Position numbers and translations under genes: made by a program. Source: Adenophora triphylla var. japonica (taxonomy: Eukaryota > Streptophyta > Magnoliopsida > Asterales > Campanulaceae). From it: DNA of 64,000 nucleotides. Location of the stretch: assembly GCA_022495995.1 (NCBI GenBank), contig JAFEMH010000927.1:1-64000 (forward strand), given 5' to 3'. Positions 10,936 to 21,455 of the stretch are shown one piece after another; positions within the stretch are counted from its first letter, which is position 1, and every line of letters starts with the position of its first letter. Below the pieces are notes generated by a model. It searched no databases. It had not been told where the DNA came from and was given only the letters and a program-made list of their open reading frames with translations.

Positions 10936-11033
10936 CCTAGACCGCCCTTTCGGGTTTTCAATCTAGCGGGTTTCTTTTCTTGTGATAGCTCTAATTTTTG
11001 CCTAGGCTGTCCTATCCGGGATTTTCAACCTAG
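10936..11033. repeat. Duplicated hairpin CCTAGACCGCCC ... CTAG (A)
   Basis: 10936-10966 and 11001-11033 are diverged direct copies. Each opens with CCTAG and closes with CTAG, and has a GC-rich inner stem (CCGCCC with CGGG). B has the same pair at 26923-26953 and 27029-27060, and G at 57125-57158 and 57199-57236. Confidence 0.65.
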
Positions 11034-11088
11034 CAAGCGATTCCCTCCTTTTTTTTTTTTTTTTTTTTTTTTTTTTGAGGAGGGCAAG

Positions 11089-12831
11089 TCACGCGAAGTC
11101 CTTCTTGAGCTTGTCCATGTTGACCAGCTTCGGTAGTTGATCTCCGTTTAAGTCCACCAGCTGAAGGGCTCCCCCAGAGAATATCTTCTTCACAATGTAG
11201 GGTCCTATCCATCTTGGTCCCCACTTGCCTAGCAGGTTGAAAGGTCTAGGACGGTGCTCACGGAGAACCAGGTCACCTACTCTGATGTTCCTCGTCTTGA
11301 CCTTTTTGTTGAAAGATCTTGCCATTCTTCTTTGGTAAGCTTGAGTATGTTGTTTGCTTTCAACCTTCTTTCGTCCAACAGGGCCAACTCTTCGTATACG
11401 CTTCCTAGCCGAGTCGACCTCGTTCACTTTGTTTTCTAGGAGAACCCGTAGTGATGGTATTTCCAGTTCTATCGGTAAGACAGCCTCCATTCCGAATGTG
11501 AGGGCGTAGGGAGTCTCTCCTGTAGCTGTTCGGACCGAAGTGCGGTATCCCCATAGTGCGAATGGTAGCTTGTCGGGCCAATCTTTTCCGGTGACTGCCA
11601 TTTTTCGATGATAGTCTCGATCGTTTTGTTCGCGGCTTCAGCGCTCCGTTCGTTTGAGGCCTGTAAGGAGACGACTTGTGCCTTGTGATTTTGTATTCGG
11701 TTAGTAGGCGATCGGTTTCCTTCTCGAAGTGGGACCCATTATCGGATATCATCTCTTGCGGAACCCCATACAGGCAGATGATGTTGTGCTTGATGAATTG
11801 CAGCAACCTTTCGGCATTCGAACTTTGTAGGAGGCGGCCTCGGCCCACTTAGTGAAGTAGTCGATGGCTACTAGGACGAAGCAGTGTCCGTTGGCTCCTA
11901 TGGGTGTGACCTTTCCAATCACGTCTATCCCCCATGTAGAGAAGGGCCAAGGAGAAGTCATAGGGTACAGCAAGGAAGGCGGTGCATGCTGAAGATTGGC
12001 GTGTATCTGACACTTGTGGCACTTCTTGACCATTTTGGTACAGTCGGCTTCCATGGTCAGCCAAAAGTACCCTTGTCTAATGATCTTTTTGGCAAGCATA
12101 TTTCCGCTCATGTGGGTTCCACATATGCCCTGATGAACATGGTCCATTATTTCCTGGGCCTCTTCCTCGGTGGCACAAAGGAGGTTCCCTTGGGAATGCT
12201 TCTTGAATAGGCGGCCAGCGGTGATGACGTAATTAGCGGCCAACCTCTTAAGGGAGATCTGAGTCTTCGGGTCTGTCTCAGGCGGGATGGTTCCATCTAG
12301 GATGAAATGCCAAATGTCATGGTACCATGGTTTCTCTTCGGAGTTTCCAACAGTGGCGCATTCGGATAACCATTTGTCTTTGCAGTCATGGAGATCTATA
12401 ACGGCGCAGTATGTAGGAGTTGCGCGTCGTGTTATTTTGAAGGGTTTGACTATTTTTCCTTTAGGGATTTCAACCAAAGAAGCAAGTGTGGCTAGTGCGT
12501 CCGCAAACTGATTTTTGTCTCTGGGGAGGTAGTGGAATGAGACATCTTGGAGATGGGCACTGTATCTTTGAAGGGTTGGATCTTGGACCCTCCACTTCTT
12601 CAATGTCTGATTGATGATCAATTGGGAATCCCCGAACACCTCGAGTTCGGTCACGTTGCGTTCTAGAGCTGCCTCAAGTCCCGCTATGCAAGCCTCGTAT
12701 TCTGTGGTGTTGTTGGTGGCGTCAAAGTCAAGACGTATTGCCAGTGGAGTGTAGATGTCGTTAGGGTCTACTAATAACATTCCAATGCCGAACCCTCTCA
12801 TGTTGGCTGCGCCATCAAAAATAATTGCCAC
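11089..12831 (-). pseudogene. Element A pol, archaeal-type RNase H and integrase
   Basis: The first part (12831 downward) starts MAIIFDGAANMRGFG and is a Tat-type second RNase H with the D, E and D positions visible (FDGAA, EYEACIAGL, EVFGDSQLIIN). It runs into the integrase zinc finger (HQGICGTHMSGN with CHKCQIHAN) and the catalytic core (WGIDVIGK, then MISDNGSHFEKE). The glutamate segment after QTNGA is disrupted by a frameshift near 11650-11840. The C-terminal domain (11601-11089) ends with LVNMDKLKKDFA. The integrase inserts the cDNA into host DNA; this copy cannot make it in one frame. Confidence 0.9.
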
Positions 12832-12943
12832 TTATTTTCTTCTTCTATACTCATGATGTCCTCTTCGGGAATCGTGGGTCTTCCCCCTTCACTTCGTCGC
12901 AAGGAAATTCGGCCAAGCGATGCGAATACACTCCCCGACGGAT

Positions 12944-14243
12944 TTACGAGTGACGTAAGTGATGTCTTATCCCGCGAGCATGAAGTACCATTTGGCCGAT
13001 CTCGAAGACAAATTTGATTTGTCTAGGATATATTTCAAATGGATCCATTTTTGCAATGAGGCGGACCGGGAAGGCTTCCATATAGTGCTTTAGCCTTTGT
13101 GATACCCAAACAAGAGCAAGGCACGAGGATTTGTCGAGTGGAGAGTTGTTGATTTGTTGCCTTGGAATCTGCGGGCGACGAAATAGATGGCATTCTCTCG
13201 TGTGGGAGGTTTGGTGTTCTTGAGCGAGCATAGCCCCTAATGCGTTGTACGTAACCGTGAGGTATAGCTTCAAGGGCTTCTCCTTGTGCGGTGGAACCAG
13301 GATAGGTGGGGAAGTCAAATAGTGCTTAACTTCCTCGAATGCTTCTTGACATTCTTCGGTCCACTCTTGAGGTGCGTTTTTCTTAAGTAGCTTGAAGATA
13401 GGATCGCACATTGTAGTCAGTTGATTGATGAATCGGCGATATATTGAAAGCTTGCCCATGAATCCCTTTACTTCTTTTACGTGTTGCAGGTGGAGGCATG
13501 TCTGTAATGGCTTTTATCTTGGCGGGATCTGCTTCTATGCCACGCTCTGTGACCATGTACCCTAAGACTTTCCCTTTGACCACTCCGAATGAGCATTTGG
13601 CGGGGTTGAGCCTCATCTTGTGCTGTCTCAGTCGATTGAAGAATTTTCTGAGATCTCTGAAGTGTTGACCATCTGTCCCTTTTGAGTGAATAATCATGTC
13701 GTCCACATATACCTCTATTTCTTTATGGATCATGTCATGGAATAGGGTCGTGACTGCTCTTTGGTAAGTAGCCCCAGCGTTCTTGAGACCAAACGGCATG
13801 ACCGTGTAGCAGAACGTTCCCCAAGGTGTAGTGAATGCTGTTTTGTGCTGATCTTCCTCTACCATGAGGATTTGGTTATACCCTGCTAAACCGTCGACGA
13901 ATGAACGGACTTCGTATGCAGCTGTGGCATCGACCAACATGTCTATGTTCGGTAGCGGGAAGTCATCTTTAGGGGATGCCTTGTTCAAGTCTCTGAAATC
14001 AACACAGACTCATATTTTCCCATTCGACTTGGCTACTTGCACCGTGTTTGCTAACCATTCTGGATATTCAATCACTTTGATAAACCCTACATTCAAGAGC
14101 TTCATGATTTCCTCTTTCACTTGCATTGACCATTCCGGCTTGATTCTGCGTAGTTTCTGTTTGACTGGCTTGGCATTGGGTAGCGGCGGTATCTTGTGCT
14201 CTACAACCGGCGATTTAACCCAGGCATATCTTTGTAGGACCAA
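12944..14243 (-). pseudogene. Element A pol, reverse transcriptase and gypsy-type RNase H
   Basis: The RT region contains PVKQKLRRIKPEWS, FVDGLAGYNQI, TPWGTFCYTVMPFGLKNAGA and the catalytic box YVDDMIIHSKG, so the active-site aspartates are intact. A TGA at 14010-14012 replaces an expected arginine codon before VCVDFRDLNKA, consistent with CGA to TGA. The RNase H part (13459-12944) shows PLKLYLTVTYNALGAML but shifts frame after about residue 90. This enzyme copies element RNA into cDNA. The copy is inactive as it stands. Confidence 0.9.
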
Positions 14244-14262
14244 GCGAAGACGTCGACATATT

Positions 14263-15411
14263 CTACGAGGAGGCCGTCAAGGTTTCTCTGTCTTTCCCCT
14301 TGAAGAAGCTGCCGATCTTTGTTTCTCTGGGGTCTTCCGTTGTCCCAAGATTAACCGTTTGCATTTCCTCGTCGTCAACAGGGCCATTCTTTCCACAACG
14401 ACCTACTTGCTTAGCTAATTCTTTTAAGATTTGTTCGTTTTCTTGATCTATCTCATCGTATGATTCATTATTAACGTGTTTGTTATATTGATTATTATTA
14501 GTTAATTTATCATTCACGATGTTAGCAATCTCAGGGTACTCGGAAAGATCAAAGTTTTCATTTAGGAAGTAAGGGAATACATGTTCAGCCACTGCCTCAA
14601 TTTCCTCTTGAGTGAGTTCATCGGAGGTGGAGCCTGCTTCTAATGTAAAAGCTACGGGGCCTATCTTCCTGCGGGGATGGGGAGTGCAACCAAGCTCTTT
14701 GATCAGGAAGTCTTCTTCAACAACTGGTCCTCCGGTGACGTGCCAGTTTAGAATTGGCTCATCACATTTCTGTATCAGTCTTGTGTAGTCAGTAGTTGGA
14801 GCGTCCCCCTTGGATATTGCATGGATCTGGCTGTCTTCTAACCGACACAGGTCTTGTAACTGTCGCAGCATGTCTTCTCCCAACACAAAGTCCCATTCAC
14901 TTGTCATTTCTGCCTTCGTGACCCACAAATCATTAGGGATTAGTGGGGCGGATTCTGTTTCATCTGGAGAAGTATCGCAGTCGCTGAAGATTTCAAAGCC
15001 CGGTTGGCGCTTTCCTTTATCATCAGCCCATGGTTCTGAAAAGATAAAGTAGGGAATACTTTCCCCTTCTCAAACGAAGTAGCCATTGAGTGTCTTTCGA
15101 TATGGCTTGAGGTTGGAATTCTTGGCCTTTGGGTCATCGCAGCCTTTGTAGGTGGTTCCTTCCCCCTTGATTTGAGTGAAGCCCCACTCTTCTTCGTCAT
15201 CTTCATCGTGGATGGAGATGATGTATCCTAGACCATGCTTTGTGTGAAGTGGGGGGACCGGTGGTGGTTGCGTTATCCCTTGTAAGTGCTTTCCAAGCCC
15301 CAATCCAGGAAAGTACCCTTTTGCTAGCATCATTCTCCAGACAGGAAGGCTTCCGGAAAACCAAAGTGCCTTGGAGTAGTCATTTTCGTTGCAAGTTTCT
15401 ATGACACTCAC
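14263..15411 (-). pseudogene. Element A polyprotein linker with G-patch-like motif, upstream of RT
   Basis: 15411-15070 encodes a segment with GYFPGLGLGKHLQG, a G-patch-like motif that follows the protease in C and G. 14928-14263 encodes an acidic linker with LGTTEDPRETKIGSFFKG, which precedes RT in all copies. A frameshift near 15070-15200 separates them. I find no aspartic protease motif in A, so this region looks like gag joined to linker with the protease deleted. Confidence 0.7.
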
Positions 15412-15607
15412 AGTGCTTTCTTTCTCAATCTCAAAGAATTTATCAGAATTGAAAAGGGAAATACTGACTAACTATTATTGAAAAACAGACTTGATACTCT
15501 TGCCCATAAATGAAGTCTTTAGGCAAGTAGTACCCGACTAAGCTAAACTAGACTACTAACCATTTCTTTTTCAAATAAAAGTAAATAACTGAAAGAAAAG
15601 AGATTCT

Positions 15608-16540
15608 TCATTTGTTTGAACTCATCCAAACTATTCCACCACTTGGGCAAACTCTGATGGCGTCGTTGTCAATCAAGTCTTGGACTGCATTCTTCAGGTT
15701 GAAACAATCATTGGTGTGATGGCCATGGCATTGATGGTAGTAGCAATAGAGGTGTGGAAATCGACCTTCCCTCTTAGGTTGATAGCCTTCCATTGGTTTC
15801 ATCTTTCCATCCTTGTGAAGGCTTCTGAAGAGATGACCGAGAGTGATGTTTCCAATGTCGGAGAAGACTCTACCTTTCCTTCGCTTAGCCATTTGATTGT
15901 GGAGGTCTCGAATGTGGTTCTTATAGTGTTGCACGAAGACGTTGTGGCGAGACTGGTATTTTTCCTCCATTTGCTCTTTGAGGTCACGGTAGAGAGTATT
16001 GAGGAAAAACATGACCCTCTCATCAATGTCATCTTCAATGTGGGATTCAAGGTTGATGCACTTTTGGGTCATGGTCTCGATTTCACTCTTGACTTCCTCA
16101 AGCTCTTCAATCAGCATCTTTGTCTTTTCAGCTTGGATGGATTCTTCCATGTGATGCCACGAGTCATTGTCGTTAATTTGCTGCAGGGCTTTGGCAAGTT
16201 GGGTTTTGATGTCACTTAGCTCCTCTTGCACGGACGATCGCCCGCTGTCGGAGTCACTCTCCATCTTTCGGAAATCCCTAGCAATGCGGGTAGAAGGCAA
16301 ATCAAAGGCTTCTCTCCAACCCTCAACATGCTCCATTTCAGCGACAAGGGCCTTGGTCAAGTCTTGCAAAGTGTGTTGTTTAAGGCATTCCTTGGTCATG
16401 ACGTTCTTTCCGGTAGACATTGTGTTGGGAGTCTTGAAGTTGAGTAGCTTCGAAAAACTGACAGAAGAGATGCAGATATCAGGATATAGCCCCAACGAGT
16501 CGGAAGCAGGCTCAAAATGGCTCAGGCTCAAATTCAGCAA
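15608..16540 (-). CDS. Element A gag-like protein, short form with coiled coil and zinc-knuckle-like C-terminus
   Basis: An open frame of 310 codons. A second start at about 16420 (MSTGKNVM) removes a poorly conserved leader and may be the real one. Residues about 100-200 are rich in Glu, Lys and Leu and look coiled coil. The C-terminal part carries GRFPHLYCYYHQCHGHHTNDC, the zinc-binding block found at the end of Tat gag proteins, followed by NAVQDLID. The capsid-type Retrotrans_gag domain recognisable in C (about 48700-48900) is not evident, so this is a reduced gag. It lies just downstream of the palindrome pair at 16551-16585 and of the leader. Confidence 0.7.
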   Translation of the reverse strand: MLNLSLSHFEPASDSLGLYPDICISSVSFSKLLNFKTPNTMSTGKNVMTKECLKQHTLQDLTKALVAEMEHVEGWREAFDLPSTRIARDFRKMESDSDSGRSSVQEELSDIKTQLAKALQQINDNDSWHHMEESIQAEKTKMLIEELEEVKSEIETMTQKCINLESHIEDDIDERVMFFLNTLYRDLKEQMEEKYQSRHNVFVQHYKNHIRDLHNQMAKRRKGRVFSDIGNITLGHLFRSLHKDGKMKPMEGYQPKREGRFPHLYCYYHQCHGHHTNDCFNLKNAVQDLIDNDAIRVCPSGGIVWMSSNK

Positions 16541-16550
16541 ACAGAAGCAT

Positions 16551-16585
16551 TATCCCGCGCGAGATATTTTGTCCCGCGCGAGATA
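16551..16585. promoter_or_regulatory. Palindrome pair next to the element A gag start
   Basis: TATCCCGCGCGAGATA (16551-16566) and GTCCCGCGCGAGATA (16571-16585) are one-base variants of the A palindrome, spaced about 20 bp, immediately before the gag frame on minus. Confidence 0.65.
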
Positions 16586-17672
16586 ACCACACGGAAAGTC
16601 GATTTTTATTTAGACCTAATTTTTGGTCGGAACGGAAAGTCCGTTTTGAGGGGTTTCTAAGGCCTTTATCAGAACCTAACGACTAAGCAATCAATCCGAT
16701 TTTTGTAAAACAAAGCCATGTAAGATCGTTTTTCGAAGGATTATACATATATGTATTTTTTTCAAAGGGACATTCGAAAGGGTCATTCCGAAGGGACTTT
16801 TTCCGAAGGGACTTTTCTGAATCCTTCTTTATTGTCAATTTTTCAAGGCTTTGTTTTGGTCAAAAACAAGAAAAGATCACCGAGTCAAAACCGACCGGTC
16901 ACAGAGTGATCCTAAAAAGGTCAACCTACATGAGAATGTGGCGATGCAGGACTGGAAGGCTAGGCTCCCCGCGATATGACAATCTAAGTGGATTGAATAC
17001 GCGGAGTGGGATTTTCCAACTTCGGAGAGACCGGCGACTAGGTGGTTACCGTCATCCGTCCTTAGTGTGGGTCCCGGGTTTATAGAGGGTATGCAGTGCA
17101 ATGACAGTTATAATATGAGTGCGCGTGTGTGATAGTCAATCTAGGTGATAGAGTAAAATAGAGAGTTTTTTTTTTGAAAAATCAAAAGGAAAACAGATAG
17201 TGGCCGCACCAAGTGGTTGCCTACGTTTCTCCCAAATTAGGAAGACTCAGGCCATCGTAGTTCCACATAAAGAGAGAGAAAGAGAGATAAATAATTCAAT
17301 TTAAAACTCCCGATTCCCCAATGGACCGGACTTTAATTAAATAAAACCCAATTGCACGCACTTCATAAATAATAATCAATTATTTAAAGGAAATGAAGGT
17401 TCGAGTTCTACACCTTAAGGGAGGCCTTAAGATGCGGGAACTCTGCAGATAATGAATGCTGGGATCCCCCTTGCATGTTCGGCTCTCGTCTTGGACTATG
17501 AGACAAACGGGAGAAACCAGAAAACAACCAGATTGCCGAAGCAATATCTCGCGCGAGATATGATACCTCGCCGCGAGACATGCCTCATCTGAGAGCAAAA
17601 AATTCGAATTTACAAAATTTTTGAAAACCTCTCTTTTAATTTTGACGCAAGTTTAAGCCTCTTAATTTTAAG
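16586..17672 (-). other. 5' leader of element A
   Basis: No gene. It contains the GAACTACG/CGTAGG motif (17215-17263 on minus) and a palindrome pair, TATCTCGCGCGAGATA (17545-17560) and TACCTCGCCGCGAGACA (17564-17580). A short direct repeat of TTCCGAAGGGACTTTT lies near 16780-16815. Confidence 0.7.
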
Positions 17673-17690
17673 TCCCCAGCGGAGTCGCCA
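17673..17690 (-). other. Primer-binding site of element A (tRNA-Arg type)
   Basis: The plus strand reads TCCCCAGCGGAGTCGCCA, including the terminal CCA, one base inside the 5' LTR. From memory this matches the 3' end of a plant tRNA-Arg, the primer reported for Ogre/Tat elements. The minus strand would anneal to that tRNA to prime minus-strand cDNA. Confidence 0.75.
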
Positions 17691-17691
17691 C

Positions 17692-18698
17692 TGTAGCGTT
17701 GTGAGGAAAAAGAGGGTGTTTTTATCCTTTTTCTTCGTTTTGAGTCGCCACCTATATTATTCGATTGGAGAAAATAGGAAAACCATTTTGAAAGAGATTT
17801 GGGTTCGGGGCTTAGGTTATGAAATGGGTAGGTCAAGGAGCATCCATTTCACCCAATCCGGAGATCGGTCTTCCTAAAGAAAAGAGAGGTTTTCTAAAAA
17901 GAAGAGGAAAAACAAATTTTAAATATTGTAAACAAAGGTCCATTTAACGGGGTTAAACGGAATGTAGGATCGATTGCTTCGAGACCGTCTCCATGATTTG
18001 GAGAGGCTCTAGGCCGATCCTAGATTCTATGGACTTATACCACTCTAACAATCAATTAGAAGGGAATTTAGGGGTTACCTTACGTGAGGTGATTTGGGCA
18101 GAGTTTCGACTCAAGTTTAGAATCGACTCTTGACACGGACAGAGCTTCGCCTCGATCCTTGACTTGGAACTTGATGTTTGTTTATCAACAAGGTTGACAA
18201 ACAAACTATGAGGTGAGTTTTTTTAGGGTGATTTTGTAGGATTCTTTCAAGGAGAGAAACCAACAAAATGTGTGTGTTGTGAAAATTCTTGGACCTCTTG
18301 AACCTTGGAAGTCACCAAGTATTTATAGGGGTTGGGGAAGTGTTGAAGATGAGATCAAACACTTCAAGATGGTTCCAGACTCCAAATTCTATTGGTTGGC
18401 CGGAGAGATAAAGTTTTATCCTCAAAAGAGGTTGAAATCGACGAGGGAACCGGGCTGCACCGCACCTGCGCAGAGGGGGATATCTCGCGCGAGACACGCC
18501 ATCTCGCGGCGAGATATTGCTCCCCTGGGACGCTTTGTCCTTTCCTCGTTATCTCGTATGCAGTTTAGTCCCAAACTAACGGTGGTTAGTCAAAACTTAA
18601 CGAAACATGACGAAATGGTGGATTTCTACCTCTTGACTCAAAGCGAGACTTAGAGTGGTATAAGTATGTTCCGATGTGTTCAGAATGGGGTGTCTACA
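17692..18698 (-). repeat. 5' LTR of element A
   Basis: TG...CA ends, a TATA box on minus (plus-strand ATTTATAG near 18321-18328) and the palindrome pair 18481-18496 and 18501-18517. It drives the gag-pol RNA leftwards. Compared with the 3' LTR, a block around 18440-18540 flanking the palindromes is the most diverged. Confidence 0.93.
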
Positions 18699-18945
18699 CT
18701 CCCAAAGAAAAAAGTCAAATCTTCGCGGGTGACTTCCCAAAGAAAAAACAGTCAAATTCGCGGGTGACTCCCAAAGAAAAAAGTCAAATCTTCGGGGTGA
18801 CTCCCCACCAAAAATAGTCAAATTCGCGGGTGACTTCCCAAAGAAAAAAAAAATTGCATCTTCGGGGTGACTCCCCTTGGAATAGTCAAATCTCGGGTAT
18901 AAACGCCCATCTTCGGGGTGACTCTCCTTGGAACAGTCAATCTCG
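18699..18945 (+). repeat. Tandem repeat array of element H, right half
   Basis: It continues the array at 3760-3959 directly after the CTCCC duplication (18699-18703). Units show GGTGACTTCCCAAAGAAAAA and GGGGTGACTCCCCTTGG variants. Together the two halves hold roughly a dozen units. Confidence 0.8.
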
Positions 18946-18987
18946 GGCACAAAGCCCGTAGCCTTTCATTTGGCACGTCCATCTTTG

Positions 18988-19034
18988 ACGAACTACGATT
19001 CGGCTTGATTCCCCTACGGGATACGTAGGAATCC
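18988..19034 (+). other. Conserved GAACTACG ... ATACGTAGGAATCC motif of element H
   Basis: GAACTACG, a CTTGATTCC-containing loop and ATACGTAGG lie on the plus strand, which is pol-sense for H. This matches the position of the A copy at 5051-5091, just inside the 3' LTR. Confidence 0.65.
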
Positions 19035-19147
19035 TCTTTATAAGAGGTCTAGCCGCTCGACCATCTTGGTCATCTCTTTCCCCGCCGTTCGTGTCCGGCT
19101 CGGGATTCTCATTGTGTCGACGACCCCACTTCCCGTGGAAGTGACGT

Positions 19148-19160
19148 CGCCGAGGGGCTC
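19148..19160 (+). other. Polypurine tract of element H
   Basis: CGCCGAGGGGCTC directly precedes the TGTGAGTACC start of the 3' LTR and is the same as the tract of element A. Confidence 0.65.
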
Positions 19161-19322
19161 TGTGAGTACCCCGATCCGAACTCATGTTTTGGATCCACTT
19201 TTATTAAATTTTGGGCTTATATAATTGCTAAAAGGCAATATTTAGTCCAAATATCCCAACAAATTTCATTAATCCATCGGGCTCGCTAAGCATTCGGCCC
19301 AATATGGCCAAAAGGAGTACGC

Positions 19323-19374
19323 TGTCGTCCGACATGGGACACTAAGGCGGTTTAACTGCCCCTGTCGTGCGACA
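19323..19374 (+). promoter_or_regulatory. Palindrome pair at the H LTR promoter
   Basis: TGTCGTCCGACA (19323-19334) and TGTCGTGCGACA (19363-19374) are 40 bp apart, the second about 23 bp upstream of the TATA box. Both are one base from the perfect palindrome TGTCGTACGACA found before the DUF7745-like gene of G. Confidence 0.75.
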
Positions 19375-20048
19375 TAGGACTCCCCATCAGCCTGCCTATA
19401 AATACAAGGCATGGCTGATCATTTTAGGGGACTTGGAGTGAATAGAGGGAGGATACCAGTAATATAGGGAAAACTCTGTCCAAATAGAGTCTCCCTCTCT
19501 CTCTCATACACACACACTCACCTCCCTCCTCACACACACACTTCAAGGTCAAGATCCAAAGAAGCTCCCTTTGTTGGTGTGTAGAAGGGGTGGACACCAT
19601 ACTATTGGTGATCTCACCTTGTGGACTACAATAGGTAGCCACTAAACCTTTCTCCCTCTTTAAATAAAGTCTTTAATACATTTATAATACATTGCATGCT
19701 TACTTGCTTTAATATTATGTAGAAATTGGGATTTTTGCATGATAAAGGTGGTGGAGAAGTGAATCTTCAATATTCACTTCTCCCCACCTCAGATCTGGAC
19801 ATTTGGTCATCTTAGGATCAATAAAGGTTCAATCTTTACGCATTTGCATCGAGTTAGGAGGAGATGGCTACTTCAAAGTGGCCAAAAATATGTGATTCGT
19901 CACATTTGGTCACTAAAGCCATGTGATCCTCCCATAATACTCCTATAATACTATTTTAATACTGCTTACAGTTAGTAAAGGTGCTTAGTTTGCCGTGAGA
20001 AGCAAAGGGGAATCAAACAGGCTGAAGGGCACAGAAATGGCCTATCCC

Positions 20049-20093
20049 TGTCGGACGACACAGGACTCCATGGAGATCCTGTGTCATACGACA
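20049..20093 (+). promoter_or_regulatory. Second palindrome pair in the H LTR
   Basis: TGTCGGACGACA (20049-20060) and TGTCATACGACA (20082-20093), spacing 33 bp. The flanks CC and TGG or AGG match those of the G pair. Confidence 0.65.
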
Positions 20094-20249
20094 TGGAGAT
20101 CCCGAGAAGGATTTGTAAAGCCATTCTTGGACTTCAGATCTGTCCAGATTACTCCTTTTGTAACTCAAAGCTTACCTAAGCATTTCTGTGGCTCATAAGC
20201 CACTATTTGGGTGCCTATGATCTGTTTGGGTACGATTTATTGGAGGCGG

Positions 20250-20520
20250 TTTGCCACATGACATGAATAACCTCGGATGTTCCATGTCATGTGACATCCG
20301 TATCATACAAAGTCTATCGTGACTTTGTCCACTCCCGTCAATCCCAAACTGGGCTTAGACCTTCAAATAGTGTCTTGAATGAGTTAGATAAATGTCATTC
20401 CTGTTCCAGAAATAGCTTGGTCAATGTAAAAGACAATCTCGACCAAGAGATATCTTTAATCGTGCGACACCCTCTTCCTAGGAGGTCCCGCGTCTGGCGG
20501 ACGACATCCAAAGCTCTCTC
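20250..20520 (+). promoter_or_regulatory. Third and fourth, more decayed palindrome pairs in the H LTR
   Basis: CACATGACATG near 20255 with TGTCATGTGACA (20285-20296), and TCGTGCGACA near 20460 with GGCGGACGACATCC near 20508. The pairing and spacing repeat the pattern of the first two pairs, though individual sites are degenerate. Confidence 0.45.
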
Positions 20521-21083
20521 TGGGCATTGTCTTACCTTCTCGCCTTGTTATGACAATCATAATATGTAAAATGGTGCGTGCCCCCTGTCATGGCTCACAA
20601 GTTGTACTCTCGGCCTTCTATATTATCAATAAAAATGCCAAATTTGCATGCTTTACACATCGACACACATTGCACACACACTTTGAATGTCCAAAATTGT
20701 CCAACGTTGATTGAAAGTCTCGAAAGAGGCGTGTTGGGTGAACTCTCTAGTTCTTCCCAAACACGTAACCAGACTCCCGAACCCAAAATACTCTTAAAAT
20801 AGGTTTTTCAATGTTTTCCTTTAAAAACGGCGTGGCGACTCCCAAAACCTAAGTTTTCAAAAGCTTATCATTACAATATACCCCCTTTTCTCTAAAAAAA
20901 AGGGAAAAATCAAGAAAAATGATAAAATTTCGGGTGAGCGTTCATTCACTCGAAGGAATCAAGCCTTGATCGTAGTTCAGGCATCACTAGATAGGTTAGG
21001 AACGATGTCTAGGATCCTTGAAGTTTTGACAATTAATGGAGGTTGTCACCTGAGTTGACTAAAGCTTACATCACTATCGAGGA

Positions 21084-21455
21084 GATAGAGGTAGCTGAAG
21101 TTTGGAGAACTTGAGCGTACTTCTCAATCTGTGATAGAGGTAGCTAAAGTTTGGAGAACTTGAGCGTACTTCACTATCTGTGATAGAGGTAGCTTAAGTT
21201 TGGAGAACTTGAGCGTACTTCACTATCTGTGATAGAGGTAGCTTAAGTTTGGAGAACTTGAGCGTACTTCACTATCTGTGATAGAGGTAGCTAAAGTTTG
21301 GAGAACTTGAGCGTACTTTACTATCTGTGATAGAGGTAGCTAAAGTTTGGAGAACTTGAGTGTACTTCTCTATTCGTGATAGAGGTAGCTTAAGTTTAGG
21401 GAACTTGAGCGTACTTCTCTATTCGTGATAGAGGTAGCTTAAGTTTAGGGTTCTG
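21084..21455 (+). repeat. Tandem array of element B, 7.6 units of 49 bp
   Basis: Units starting GATAGAGGTAGCT and containing TTTGGAGAACTTGAGCGTAC begin at 21084, 21133, 21182, 21231, 21280, 21329, 21378 and 21427, exactly 49 bp apart. The sequence is unrelated to the arrays of A and H at the same structural position. Confidence 0.92.

Larger units (their letters stand above)
10583..11088. other. Convergent 3' region of element A (between DUF7745-like gene and integrase)
   Basis: No gene is present. The block holds, in plus order, the GAACTACG/CGTAGG motif (10774-10832 on minus), a single copy of the A palindrome (10874-10890), two related hairpins (10936-10966 and 11001-11033) and two poly-T runs of about 20 bases (from 10903 and 11050). 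The same order of parts is seen in B and G. Confidence 0.75.
3960..18698 (-). mobile_element. Element A: complete Tat-type Ty3/gypsy retrotransposon, minus strand, about 14.7 kb
   Basis: Two LTRs (3960-4961 and 17692-18698), TG...CA ends and a 5-bp target duplication CTCCC define it. Minus-strand order is 5' LTR, PBS, leader, gag, linker, RT, RNase H, archaeal-type RNase H and integrase. On the plus strand, convergent with pol, lie a PMD gene and a DUF7745-like gene, then a 40-41 bp tandem array next to the 3' LTR. By eye the LTRs differ at about 30 of 1000 positions. Gag-pol and both antisense genes have frameshifts or stops, and I find no protease domain. The palindrome TATCTCGCGCGAGATA or a close variant recurs at seven places in this element. 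Confidence 0.93.
19161..20948 (+). repeat. 3' LTR of element H, about 1.8 kb
   Basis: It begins TGTGAGTACC after the polypurine tract. It has a TATA box TATAAATA (19397-19404) and the segment GGCGTGGCGACTCCCA near its end, matched in the B/D and C LTRs. The right end is not fixed: CA falls at 20944 or 20948, just before sequence that belongs to element B. Four pairs of the H/G palindrome lie in it. No gene is visible; frames at 19424-19642 and 20291-20802 look incidental. Confidence 0.75.

Noticed and set aside
10837..11136. A 99-codon plus-strand frame after the A DUF7745-like gene.
   Set aside because: It is made of poly-T-derived Phe runs and the hairpin block; the same place in B and G is not conserved as protein.
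13864..14418. A 184-codon plus-strand frame and similar ones at 29682, 41671, 41852, 59524 and 60185.
   Set aside because: All lie antisense to the RT or RNase H of the elements; conserved codons on the other strand explain why they stay open.
19161..20948. Possible independent gene or LINE in the H LTR.
   Set aside because: Frames are short and lack domains; the polypurine tract, TG start and TATA box explain the region as an LTR.
21084..21455. Regular 49-bp repeats resembling a CRISPR array.
   Set aside because: Units are contiguous with no unique spacers, in plant retrotransposon DNA; it is a simple tandem array.
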